A stretch of DNA of 64,000 bases from Prostheceraeus crozeri (Eukaryota; Platyhelminthes; Polycladida; Euryleptidae): NCBI GenBank assembly GCA_907163375.1, contig CAJQUW010012538.1, positions 330,979-394,978 of the forward strand, in the 5' to 3' direction. Below the pieces are notes generated by a model. That model made no database searches and was not told the DNA's origin. It was given only the letters and a program-made list of their open reading frames with translations. A program made the translations under genes and the position numbers. Below, piece after piece: positions 33,001 through 41,512 of this stretch (position 1 is the stretch's first letter; every line of letters begins with the position of its first letter).

Positions 33001-33891
33001 GTCACTGGTCTAGTCAGGGCAGCTCATGACGTCGCGGCATTTTCAACGCAATGCAACGTGATTCAGTCATCCTAGCAGAAATCACCGTGTTTTGTTTGTC
33101 CAAAACCTTGTAACTAAAATCCTCAATGGTCATCAATTCAACGCAATGGTCTAACAATTTATGTTCAGCCGAAGCACTTTTTACATCTCGATTATTCTAT
33201 TAAACCGCGTTGGTGTTTGACCTATGCACTTCTTTTGACATTGCAAGAGAATTCATAAATTTCATATCCTGTATTTATGCTTAATCAATGTAGTAGTTAT
33301 CCCTAATTGATGCTGCAAACTATATCTTACAGATTATTTAATAAAAAGCACTATCCGCCGTCAATTTGTACTTTCTGAGTATGAACCTGCGTTCAGATTT
33401 TAGAAATATGCTGTCGTCGCGCTTGAATTCGAATTCAAACATGTAATTTGTTTCAGAGAGAAGTAAACAGAACCAACCAGCCAACCCAATCTTCTACCTC
33501 GCAGTCATGATAATGATCAAAAAAGCCTCTAAAGCAGAGTCGAAGTTAAATCAGTGCATTTGAATTTTTACACGATTTATGTGATTCTATTTTTATGAAC
33601 AGCTCTGCATAACTGACTTCTCTACAATAAACAAAAGTCTCCATATAACAATTAGTACTTGCCCATTATCAACGGCTCGAGGTTGGTAGCGAAGCATTAT
33701 TTCCTCGTGTCCCCCGATCCTCTTGGATCCTTCCGACCCGTACGATTGAATTTTTGTTGCATGTCGATGGATAGCAACATATTTATTTGGCGCTTCACGC
33801 TATCATCGTTGTCGCTTCCACCGAGACCAGCCAATTGTTGAATCTGAACAGTGAAATTAAGATAGTTATCGACTATAAGCCATTGTATGAT
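30078..33891. other. Intron of the nested gene, mostly without recognised features
   Basis: Apart from the foldback at 30486-30814, I see only minor signals: GCCCCATAGTGGGGC (32671), a cluster of TACCTAATT motifs and two AAGGCTATATAA copies (32286-32370). Confidence 0.4.
30486..30814. mobile_element. Foldback MITE with roughly 85-bp inverted ends
   Basis: The left end AAATGAAAAATGCCACAAAG is mirrored at 30814. Further in, TCGCGAGGCCT and CCGTCCGGTTCTCGTCT are shared by both arms, and the right arm has about 20 extra bases. The centre (30570-30715) holds TACATGTACATGTACATG-type repeats. It lies in intron 2 of the nested antisense gene. Confidence 0.75.
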
Positions 33892-34100
33892 GTCTCCGTG
33901 GCACAGTGGCTAAGTGCTTGGCCTAGCGATCTTCAGGTCCATTGGTCGAGCTCCGACAGTGTCATTGGAAGTCGTCAGGAAGGACATTCAGACTAATAGA
34001 TCACAGCGCTCCAGCTAGAAGTCTGACTGTGTCAGCACCGTCCAATCCCCAGTATGTGGAAGTAGTGACGCTAAACCATCATCATTCATCGACTATTAGT
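33892..34100 (+). repeat. tRNA-derived SINE
   Basis: The head GTCTCCGTGGCACAGTGG carries an A-box-like TGGCACAGTGG, and about 45 bp on GGTCGAGCTCC resembles a B-box with one base lost. The next stretch, GTCGTCAGGAAGGACATTCAG, is a block that recurs in tRNA-derived SINEs of several invertebrates (established pattern GTCAGGAAGGGCATC). A 3' boundary near 34100 is approximate. Confidence 0.55.
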
Positions 34101-36309
34101 CATCGTCGACGATGCCTATTAAGAAACATTCAAAAAAGTTGCTAATCAGTCAGAAATTGGACAATTCGGAAAACGTCTGTTTCTCATTGCAGTTTTTGTT
34201 CATTTTCAAAAAACTTTGTATTGATTGAAATTTTCTTCGAAGGTTTTATTTAGATTGAGGAGTTTTTTTGGATAGGTTTACTTGTGGCCAATTGTGGTCA
34301 GTGTAGGCTTGGGGTCATCAAAAATTGACTGCAATTATTGAGCTAGGCCGTCAACTGACATCCATTGCAACAGGAAGCAATCAATTTATTGCAATTATTA
34401 ATCATCACCATTTGACTCATTTTTGATTGTAATTTTCGATTTCAACGCATTAATACAGAAATCATTTGTTGCAATTATTTTGTGTCAGTATGCAGTTAAT
34501 CGTTAATGTTGCTCCGTATTTATGAATTTCGTATTCTACGTTTTTTAGAGAGCTGAAAACGAATTGATAGACCTATTATATGGTGAAATAGGCTACACGT
34601 AGTAATTGACAATGAACTGAAATGTCAATATCAGAGACATAGATTCATGAATATACATACTGTATATCATGTTTTGTGATATAGTGATAGCTGCCCAAAT
34701 CCAACAATTAATGCATGAAAGAAAATACAATCTCCTTCAGAAAAGACGATTGCAGTTGAAATTTACGTCAGCTATTCTGAATTTTTACTGATTGGCAATA
34801 AATTGAATCACATATTTCTGTTGATTTTTGTATTCGTCCGAAGAAATATTCACTATGCGTGCAGAGAGTCAACGCACGAAACTAAAAGTGCAGTCAAGTT
34901 ACGGTGGCGTTGTATACTGACGTTCCAAACTGACTTCCTCTCAGACCATGCACATTGCAGAGACTCCCAAGTAGGTTGAAAGTTTCAACTCTGTGACCTC
35001 TGAGTCATCTAACGTTGACTTCTACAGTAGTCCACAGCGCAGTTGTCTTATTAATGTGCTGCCCATAGGATGAAATCAGCGACGCTAGGCGTCGAGAATG
35101 AATAGCCTCTCATCGTATTAGGGAAAAGAGAGTGTCCATTCCAGGTGTTACCATCTAGAATTCCATGGCAATATTTTGATGATTTCTACACGAAAACTTT
35201 GCATTTCAAGATTTTTCTGTGGAATAAAAACAATTAGTGTCGAAGCGTCGTCTTATGACGATTGTAAAACTATGTATTGATCTTATCCTTTCATCGCCCG
35301 TGATAATGATATCATCAAATTTCAAGTTTTCAAGAATGCTTCAATTCAAATGTAAAAAATGTATCGAATAGCGATAGCCAAACAGATAATCATTCATGTC
35401 AATATCACGTTCTGAAAAAAAGACATTTTAAAGGTAATAAAATGAAGAAAACAATGAAAAATATTTTTCTTTTGAGTCATTCGATCATCTAATTTCATGA
35501 ACTAATTTCAATATTGTGAAATATAGGGCATCAACATGATATTTCAGTGAGCAGATATCGTCTGATCTAATTTTTATTTTTTAGCAAAAAGTTGTCATTC
35601 GCGCGGAAATGCTCTACGACAAAAGCAGTGTCAACATAAAAAAATTAGCGTGAACGCATCCTGTCCTCATAAGGGCCAATCAAACTCCCTGTTGGCCAAA
35701 AATTATACAAAAACTAAGTAATTATTAAAGTTTGATGATAAATCGCATTTTGCATGATGCGCAACGATTTGTGAAAATAACTTGATAATCTTAGATTTGA
35801 TAAACTTGATAGCAGATGAATATATGACGGAAACGAAATACACACACATCTATCAATCATAATCTCATTCACTAATATGTAGAGTTAGATGCATGACAAT
35901 TTTATTTTGATATTTCATTTTGTGCTTATACTGCATATTGCTCAGATCAGTGTTTCGGACTCGGTCGATCTTTCTGACCGAGTCTGATATACTGGTACAT
36001 CTTACAGGTCTATGGGACATACTACTTTTCAGACTGTCTTTCGTCAGCACTAATGGGCTAAGTATGTTTCTTACTAAACCTGTGAATTATAATACATATC
36101 TTAAAACAATAGCTATTGCCAAAAGTAGACCATGATGCAAGGAAACAAAGCTCAAACAGGATATCTAATATATAGGAAAAGATTTACTTGTGCACCAGTA
36201 CACAACCTGATCTTTTGATTTAGATCTAGCGTTTTGATAAGATTAAGTCACAACTGGGAATGCGTATATCAAGCCAATTTTCTGGATGTTGTCAAATTTA
36301 AATAATTAC
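34101..36309. other. Stretch with no recognisable gene
   Basis: Intron of the nested gene. A short hairpin GACTCGGTC...GACCGAGTC lies at 35957-35985; otherwise AT-rich with no coding character. Confidence 0.4.
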
Positions 36310-36435
36310 CTGACGCTGTGGTATCCACCTCGTCAATGAATCGCTCCACAGGCTTGTGCACTCGAGGTGCTTCCGTATCTGTAGTTGCCAGATATGACTG
36401 GTAGACAGCTCTGCGCGTTTTCTTCTTGGCTTCAT
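36310..36435 (-). CDS. Nested antisense gene, exon 2
   Basis: On the - strand the acceptor GAGTTTCCCTAG ends at 36436 and the donor GTAATT begins at 36309. The 126-nt exon enters and leaves in phase 1 and reads YEAKKKTRRAVYQSYLATTD, then TEAPRVHKPVERFIDEVDTT. It is basic, then acidic, probably largely helical and unstructured. No domain recognised. Confidence 0.65.
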
Positions 36436-36845
36436 CTAGGGAAACTCAAAAATGAGAAATAATGGATTAATGAGCACATCCGTACTAGCATGCTGGTATG
36501 CAGGCCAGCACATTTCCCATCGATCATTTTACTATCGCATCTATCAAAATAAATAGACCTGAAATGGGGAAGCTAGGTAAGCATTAAATAAGTATATTAG
36601 TATTAGGCTGCAACACATAGGGGAGAATGAGACACAGTGAACCACATTCATTGTCTTCGTAGCTACATGCAGCTCTACACGATGAGATGTAAATAGGGAT
36701 ATGATGGGAGCCCCATAACTCTTGGCTAAATTGCATTTTTTAATATCAGCTCACAGCTAGCGGAAACCAAAAAAACGGAAAATATTCAATGTACCGCAAT
36801 CAATCCACTTAAGGTCAAAACCAGAAGCAATTCGTTGAAACTTAC

Positions 36846-37059
36846 ATGCCTGGTCAAGCTTCCGAATCTTGTAAGTTGGACACGATTCATCAGGATCCTC
36901 AGATATATTGATCGCTTTTCTGATAGCCTTCATTCCCTTTTTCGGCCAGTAGGCGTCCTCCGTGCTGACAACCCAAGTATCAGGTACGTATTCAACCTGT
37001 TTGAATTCTGTAAATTCAACGATGAAGAATATGTGTTCTGCTTCGTCTGAGGATTCCAT
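36846..37059 (-). CDS. Nested antisense gene, exon 1: probable nuclear protein
   Basis: Begins at the ATG at 37059 and ends at donor GTAAGT (36845 downward), 214 nt, phase 1. It reads MESSDEAEHIFFIVEFTEFK, then VEYVPDTWVVSTEDAYWPKK and a region ending YKIRKLDQA. The pattern FIVEF...V-VPD-WV...YWP...Y-IRKL resembles the N-terminal module of DUF4806/BEN-associated proteins that are common in invertebrates and may bind chromatin; this family call is tentative. Joined with exons 2 and 3 the product is 172 residues with a C-terminal basic cluster. The gene lies wholly inside, and antisense to, the 28.4-kb Roco intron. A young Penelope-like element begins about 120 bp upstream of the start codon, so its promoter region is probably affected. 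Confidence 0.65.
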
Positions 37060-37166
37060 GGTGATTTTCGCTGATCTGAAATATCAGACATAATCCTATT
37101 GATCAAGAAGAATTTGAAACAAACATTTTAACACAGATAACTTTACAGCGAACTTCCAATCACGGA

Positions 37167-37178
37167 GACATTATCGTT
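37167..37178. repeat. 12-bp target-site duplication, left copy
   Basis: GACATTATCGTT, repeated exactly at 39802-39813 on the other side of the Penelope-like element. Confidence 0.85.
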
Positions 37179-37261
37179 TCCACCAAATAATCGGCTAGAT
37201 TGATTTGTATCCATATCTGAGAGAAGCCGAAAAAACCGTGATGTTCGGTAAAGCTTGTCTA

Positions 37262-37318
37262 TTCAGGCAAGGCCTTTCGACCGGCACAGCCAGCCATCGT
37301 CAGGCGAATGAATAGGAC
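37262..37318 (-). ncRNA. Hammerhead-ribozyme-like motif, left arm
   Basis: Inverse copy of the motif at 39690-39746: on the - strand CTGACGA (37297-37303), a 7-bp stem GGCTGGC/GCCGGTC closed by TGT, then GAAA (37275-37278). See the right-arm entry for structure. Confidence 0.45.
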
Positions 37319-37462
37319 ATTCATGTCACAAATCAGAGCACAAATCACACAGTCAATGAAATGCAGCATAGATACCGGACTAACAATATGAAGCATTGAG
37401 TTAAGTGCTACTACTGATATGCTAGGAAAGTAATGAGTAAGAAAAGGAAAAAAAGGAAAAAG

Positions 37463-37717
37463 TTAAGAAAACCACAAGTCACTGAGGTTGTGCTTAGTGC
37501 GGTTAGATGAGGCAAACTTCTTAGACCACCAGGCCTCCTTCACAATTCTCTTTCTCCAGCTCGTGTCTCTATCAATTATCTTCATGCCACTGAAATTTAT
37601 CTGGTGTGAAGAGTCGACAGCATGTTGGGCAACTTCAGAGCGCATGACGTCGACCTCTCGCACTGCTCTCATGTGTTCCTTTCTTCGTTCCTCCAAAGTA
37701 CGCCCGGATTCGCCCAC
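37463..37717 (-). CDS. GIY-YIG endonuclease part of the Penelope-like element (left arm)
   Basis: The frame starts within GESGRTLEERRKEHMRAV and ends in SNRTKHNLSDLWFS. The peptide is identical to the end of the + strand copy at 38855-39544, which shows the upstream GIY-YIG strand-pair (IVYQLPC...CGWSYVGESGR). In the left arm that upstream part lies in another frame because one cytosine of a C-run is lacking near 37785. The endonuclease nicks target DNA to prime reverse transcription. The residues R (in GRTLEERRKEH) and the conserved E/N of the family are visible. Confidence 0.8.
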   Translation of the reverse strand: MGESGRTLEERRKEHMRAVREVDVMRSEVAQHAVDSSHQINFSGMKIIDRDTSWRKRIVKEAWWSKKFASSNRTKHNLSDLWFS

Positions 37718-38799
37718 ATAGCTCCAGCCACAATCTCCCGACCCACACGGAAGCTGGTAAACGATGCCCAGCTTGGTGGCTGGGCAGGCCGCTTCCTCAC
37801 CAAACAGGACTGCAGAGTAGTTACTGGCTTCATGCCAACGCGCACATCCACTCTCCTCAGCACGCCTCTGATCTTCTCAGACACTCCGGGTATAAAGGGA
37901 ATGGAGCCAGAAAACGGTTGCTCTTCGGAAGCGGCAGGGGTTTCTTCATTGCTTGCATTCGTAGGGGGCTTCCACCACTTGCAGCACTCCATTTTCGAAA
38001 AGCCATTGGCTCTCAAGGCATCGAAGACAGCATCTTCCTCTTGAGCGACACTCTCATCGGAACAAATGGCACCGACTCTTCCAGATAGACAACGGACGAG
38101 TCCCTTGAAAACACCGAGGGGATGTGCAGACTCACGGTGTATGTATCGATTGGTGTGAGTTGGCTTCCGATACACACTGAAACCCAGACCTTCTGACCGT
38201 CTATGAATGCAGACGTCCAAAAAAGGTAGAATGCCATTCTCTTCCATTTCCATTGTGAAGTGAATGTTATCGTTCACATTGTTTAAAAGTTCCAAAAGAG
38301 CTGGTAGGTCGTCCAAGGGGTACTTCCAATGAATCAAAATGTCGTCCACGTAACGGAGCCAAAGAGACGGGAACCAGATTCCAAATGCCAACGCTCTGTC
38401 TCTCGCAAGTCTTTCAAAATTAACCATAAATATATTGGCTGCAATAGGACCCAAACTGCTCCCCATTGCAACGCCACCAGTTTGCAGATACAGGCCGTCA
38501 TAATGGTTGAAATAGCACGATGTCAGCACCAAACGGCAAAGTCTGAGAATCTCAGCAACAGTGAGTCCTGAGTGGCTTTGAACACCATAGTTAGTCAGCA
38601 AGACCTCAAAAATGTCCAGAGTTTCGTTCACCGGCACGTTTGTAAAGAGAGACTCCACATCGAAGGACACGTACATACCATCAAAGCGGTCGTATTGCTG
38701 CAGCTTTTGAACCAGATGGGTAGAGTTCACCACTTCAGAATCATGCCCCTTCATGAACGGAGCCATAATATTTGCAAGAAATCTTGATATGGGAGCCAT
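37669..38799 (-). CDS. Penelope-like reverse transcriptase
   Basis: The 376-residue frame covers most of the RT: FDGMYVSFDVESLFTNVPV (palm motif A with D), GGVAMGSSLGPIAANIFM (motif B), LWLRYVDDILIHW (motif C with catalytic DD), FLDVCIHRR and YRKPTHTNRYIH, which are hallmarks of Penelope RTs. The first RT motifs (PKLHKEGVPLRPIVS) are on an overlapping frame at 38751-39038. The C-terminal 40 residues of this frame run out of register with the endonuclease. It is related to telomerase reverse transcriptase and copies the element RNA at a nicked target. Confidence 0.9.
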   Translation of the reverse strand: MAPISRFLANIMAPFMKGHDSEVVNSTHLVQKLQQYDRFDGMYVSFDVESLFTNVPVNETLDIFEVLLTNYGVQSHSGLTVAEILRLCRLVLTSCYFNHYDGLYLQTGGVAMGSSLGPIAANIFMVNFERLARDRALAFGIWFPSLWLRYVDDILIHWKYPLDDLPALLELLNNVNDNIHFTMEMEENGILPFLDVCIHRRSEGLGFSVYRKPTHTNRYIHRESAHPLGVFKGLVRCLSGRVGAICSDESVAQEEDAVFDALRANGFSKMECCKWWKPPTNASNEETPAASEEQPFSGSIPFIPGVSEKIRGVLRRVDVRVGMKPVTTLQSCLVRKRPAQPPSWASFTSFRVGREIVAGAMWANPGVLWRNEERNT

Positions 38800-39038
38800 A
38801 AACTACCAGCCATACTGACAATAGGACGAAGGGGAACACCTTCCTTGTGCAATTTTGGAAGTCCGTAAATGTGAGGGATTTGAAAGTGCGTTGGGCACAG
38901 ACGAAGAAGTTCGAATCTGGTCATTCTACCATCATTCACAGCACCAGAGAGCTCTTTATGAAGAGAGCGTCGAAATCTGCTACTTGGATCAGATTTGCAT
39001 TTCTCATAAGGTCCGTCGACTATCAAGGAGCGGAGCAA
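38751..39038 (-). CDS. Penelope-like RT, N-terminal motifs
   Basis: Contains FQIPHIYGLPKLHKEGVPLR followed by PIVSMAGS, the fingers motifs of Penelope-like RT. It overlaps the main RT frame in another register and ends at the inverted junction near 39040, so everything upstream of it in the full-length element is missing. Confidence 0.75.
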   Translation of the reverse strand: MLRSLIVDGPYEKCKSDPSSRFRRSLHKELSGAVNDGRMTRFELLRLCPTHFQIPHIYGLPKLHKEGVPLRPIVSMAGSLWLPYQDFLQILWLRS

Positions 39039-39544
39039 TCCCTACGAATGCAAGCAATGAAGAAACCCCTGCCGCTTCCGAAGAGCAACCGTTTTCTGGC
39101 TCCATTCCCTTTATACCCGGAGTGTCTGAGAAGATCAGAGGCGTGCTGAGGAGAGTGGATGTGCGCGTTGGCATGAAGCCAGTAACTACTCTGCAGTCCT
39201 GTTTGGTGAGGAAGCGGCCTGCCCCAGCCACCAAGCTGGGCATCGTTTACCAGCTTCCGTGTGGGTCGGGAGATTGTGGCTGGAGCTATGTGGGCGAATC
39301 CGGGCGTACTTTGGAGGAACGAAGAAAGGAACACATGAGAGCAGTGCGAGAGGTCGACGTCATGCGCTCTGAAGTTGCCCAACATGCTGTCGACTCTTCA
39401 CACCAGATAAATTTCAGTGGCATGAAGATAATTGATAGAGACACGAGCTGGAGAAAGAGAATTGTGAAGGAGGCCTGGTGGTCTAAGAAGTTTGCCTCAT
39501 CTAACCGCACTAAGCACAACCTCAGTGACTTGTGGTTTTCTTAA
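38855..39544 (+). CDS. GIY-YIG endonuclease part of the inverted second arm
   Basis: From about 39042 the frame reads TNASNEETPAASEEQPFSG, VRVGMKPVTTLQSCLVRKR and then the GIY-YIG core IVYQLPCGSGDCGWSYVGES, followed by GRTLEERRKEHMRAV and SHQINFSGMKIID. The part before 39042 is antisense to the RT and not real coding. Cysteines before the GIY-YIG core fit the zinc-finger-like linker of Penelope proteins. This arm keeps the reading frame through the whole endonuclease. Confidence 0.85.
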   Translation: MEVRKCEGFESALGTDEEVRIWSFYHHSQHQRALYEESVEICYLDQICISHKVRRLSRSGAIPTNASNEETPAASEEQPFSGSIPFIPGVSEKIRGVLRRVDVRVGMKPVTTLQSCLVRKRPAPATKLGIVYQLPCGSGDCGWSYVGESGRTLEERRKEHMRAVREVDVMRSEVAQHAVDSSHQINFSGMKIIDRDTSWRKRIVKEAWWSKKFASSNRTKHNLSDLWFS

Positions 39545-39689
39545 CTTTTTCCTTTTTTTCCTTTTCTTACTCATTACTTTCCTAGCATATCAGTAGTAGC
39601 ACTTAACTCAATACTTCATATTGTTAGTCCGGTATCTATGCTGCATTTCATTGACTGTGTGATTTGTGCTCTGATTTGTGACATGAATG

Positions 39690-39746
39690 TCCTATTCATT
39701 CGCCTGACGATGGCTGGCTGTGCCGGTCGAAAGGCCTTGCCTGAAT
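39690..39746 (+). ncRNA. Hammerhead-ribozyme-like motif, right arm
   Basis: CTGACGA (39704-39710, fitting the CUGANGA core) is followed by stem II GGCTGGC (39712-39718), loop TGT, GCCGGTC (39722-39728), then GAAA (39729-39732) and a short stem III candidate GGC-CTT-GCC. Outside, TCCTATTC (upstream) can pair with GAATAGA (downstream) as part of stem I. Hammerhead motifs are known from Penelope-like elements. The nucleotide at the cleavage position appears to be non-ideal (a G after the U), so activity is uncertain. Confidence 0.45.
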
Positions 39747-39801
39747 AGACAAGCTTTACCGAACATCACGGTTTTTTCGGCTTCTCTCAGATATGGATAC
39801 A

Positions 39802-39813
39802 GACATTATCGTT
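39802..39813. repeat. 12-bp target-site duplication, right copy
   Basis: GACATTATCGTT, identical to 37167-37178. Confidence 0.85.
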
Positions 39814-41385
39814 AAACTCGGTACCCCAAACCCGCAACAAATATAACTATCCACTTCTAGCTATTTTCAACTGCCATTTCATATCATCAAAGTACAATCA
39901 AACAGCCTAGGGGTCATTATCCAGTTCTACCAAGTGTACAAATATTGAAGCTGATTCGATCAAAAGAATTTTCAGAATTTTACTGATGTTCTTAATTATT
40001 AATTTAATATTTTTAAGTGGCATCCTATGCGGTCATTTGGGGAAGTGCATACGTAAGTCAGAACATGATTAGCACATCATTGTTAGCTAGAATGTGTAGA
40101 ATTTTGTATATACACATATGTACCTGCTCTGTGCATCGGACATAAACACAAGTACATGGGAGAAATAAAAACATGCGGATAGTTAGACCATAACAGGTTT
40201 ACTTCACTGACATGAACACATGACCAAAGACAGTTGGTGACTAGGAAATATCCATCCCGAAATGTATCGCTTTAGCTGAAGGATGTCTGCTTTAACAAAT
40301 ATTTCTACTTGGCCCTTTCTAAATAGTCACTTAACAGCTAAAACTTTTGCCAGTACACAACAGGGCTAGGCTCGAATATTCGGAAGCTTTCACATGCATA
40401 GAGATATGTCACCATCAGAGAGATGGGGAATTCATATATATACTACACCGATGGATGCCATAACCAAACTTTCCACAAAGTATCAGCAAATTATGCATAA
40501 TTTCACACATCACTTTTTTTAACTTCAGCGCCCGGACTACTCTTTTTCTACGGGTTAATCTGGATGTGTAGAGCAGACGTCTAGACAACATCTAGCGCAG
40601 ACCTCTGTACTGTCAAAAGACATTACTGAGATTCTTTGTGAACAACCTCCTAAATAATCAGCAAAAACTAAATATGCAAAAAATTTGAGACATATGAAAA
40701 TGAATATTTTCAGTTATTCAGTCAAATCTTTTGATTCTCGGGACAATATCTCGTGAATTCTCGTGAAAATATCATCAAATATCCATCAACTGAAATTTCG
40801 CTGTCCTTTTCATTCACCTTAGTCATCATTATCACACGACCAAATTTTCAAATATAAATACGTATGTAAAACTGATGAGAGTTCGTTAAATAGAAAGTAC
40901 ACGTATCAGAGAAAATCACAAACATCAGTGCACCTTTGAGCATTCTCTGCTGAATTGCTTCATTGTAAAATGATGGTTGATTTCATGCAGCAATGGGCGT
41001 GCATAACGGCCAATCAAGGCAGTCGCTTCTGCGTACTCCAGACTTCGTAGCCAGTCTTCTAAGCCTCATTGTGAATTTCATTTATCTACCATCCTCCTCA
41101 GCTCCACCCGAAAAATAGGCCATATATTCCATAAAGCACAGCTATTCTCCATCACTCGAAACTCTTTAAAAAGGTACTGATTAGTAAACCTTCAGCTCCA
41201 TCGTTGAAATCCATTCCAAGCGATGTAATTTCGAAAGAGAACCCGCGTCTCTCTGTGTAATGATGAACAAGGTTTCAAGGCTTCGATGACTGCAAGTCAT
41301 CATGTCACAGTCTACCTGATCGGATCTTCGCCATATTTTACCGTAATAGTTTGATCAAGAATACATGTACGTTGTGAAGACGGAA
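39814..41385. other. Stretch with no recognisable gene
   Basis: Roco intron sequence without coding frames or element ends. Confidence 0.4.
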
Positions 41386-41512
41386 GTCATTTAGGTATGC
41401 ATTAATTTATTTCTCGCTAAGCTCTCGCTGCCTCTTTGTAGCGGAACGCGGAAGAAACGAAATTCAAAGGCAGCGAGAACTTGACGAGAAATAAATGAAC
41501 GTGTGAATGACC
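41386..41512. repeat. Small foldback element
   Basis: The left arm contains ATTTATTTCTCG and TCTCGCTGCCT; the right arm (41465-41512) is its inverse, AGGCAGCGAGA and CGAGAAATAAAT, with GTCATT/AATGAC at the outer ends. Length 127 bp. Confidence 0.65.

Larger units (their letters stand above)
37179..39801 (-). mobile_element. Penelope-like retroelement, inverted two-arm insertion
   Basis: Bounded by the 12-bp duplication GACATTATCGTT. The - strand reads RT then GIY-YIG endonuclease; the + strand, from about 39042, repeats only the end of the element. The two arms (about 37206-37965 and 39042-39801, 760 bp each) are almost identical inverses. A 27-bp tail (37179-37205) is present only on the left. 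Such partial inverted dimers, with 5'-truncated second copy and terminal duplication, are typical of Penelope-like elements. High arm identity and the clean duplication suggest a recent insertion. Confidence 0.9.

Noticed and set aside
33659-33841. Open frame upstream of the SINE
   Set aside because: Low-information composition and no splice context.
38329-38787. + strand frames across the Penelope RT
   Set aside because: Shadows of the RT on the opposite strand.
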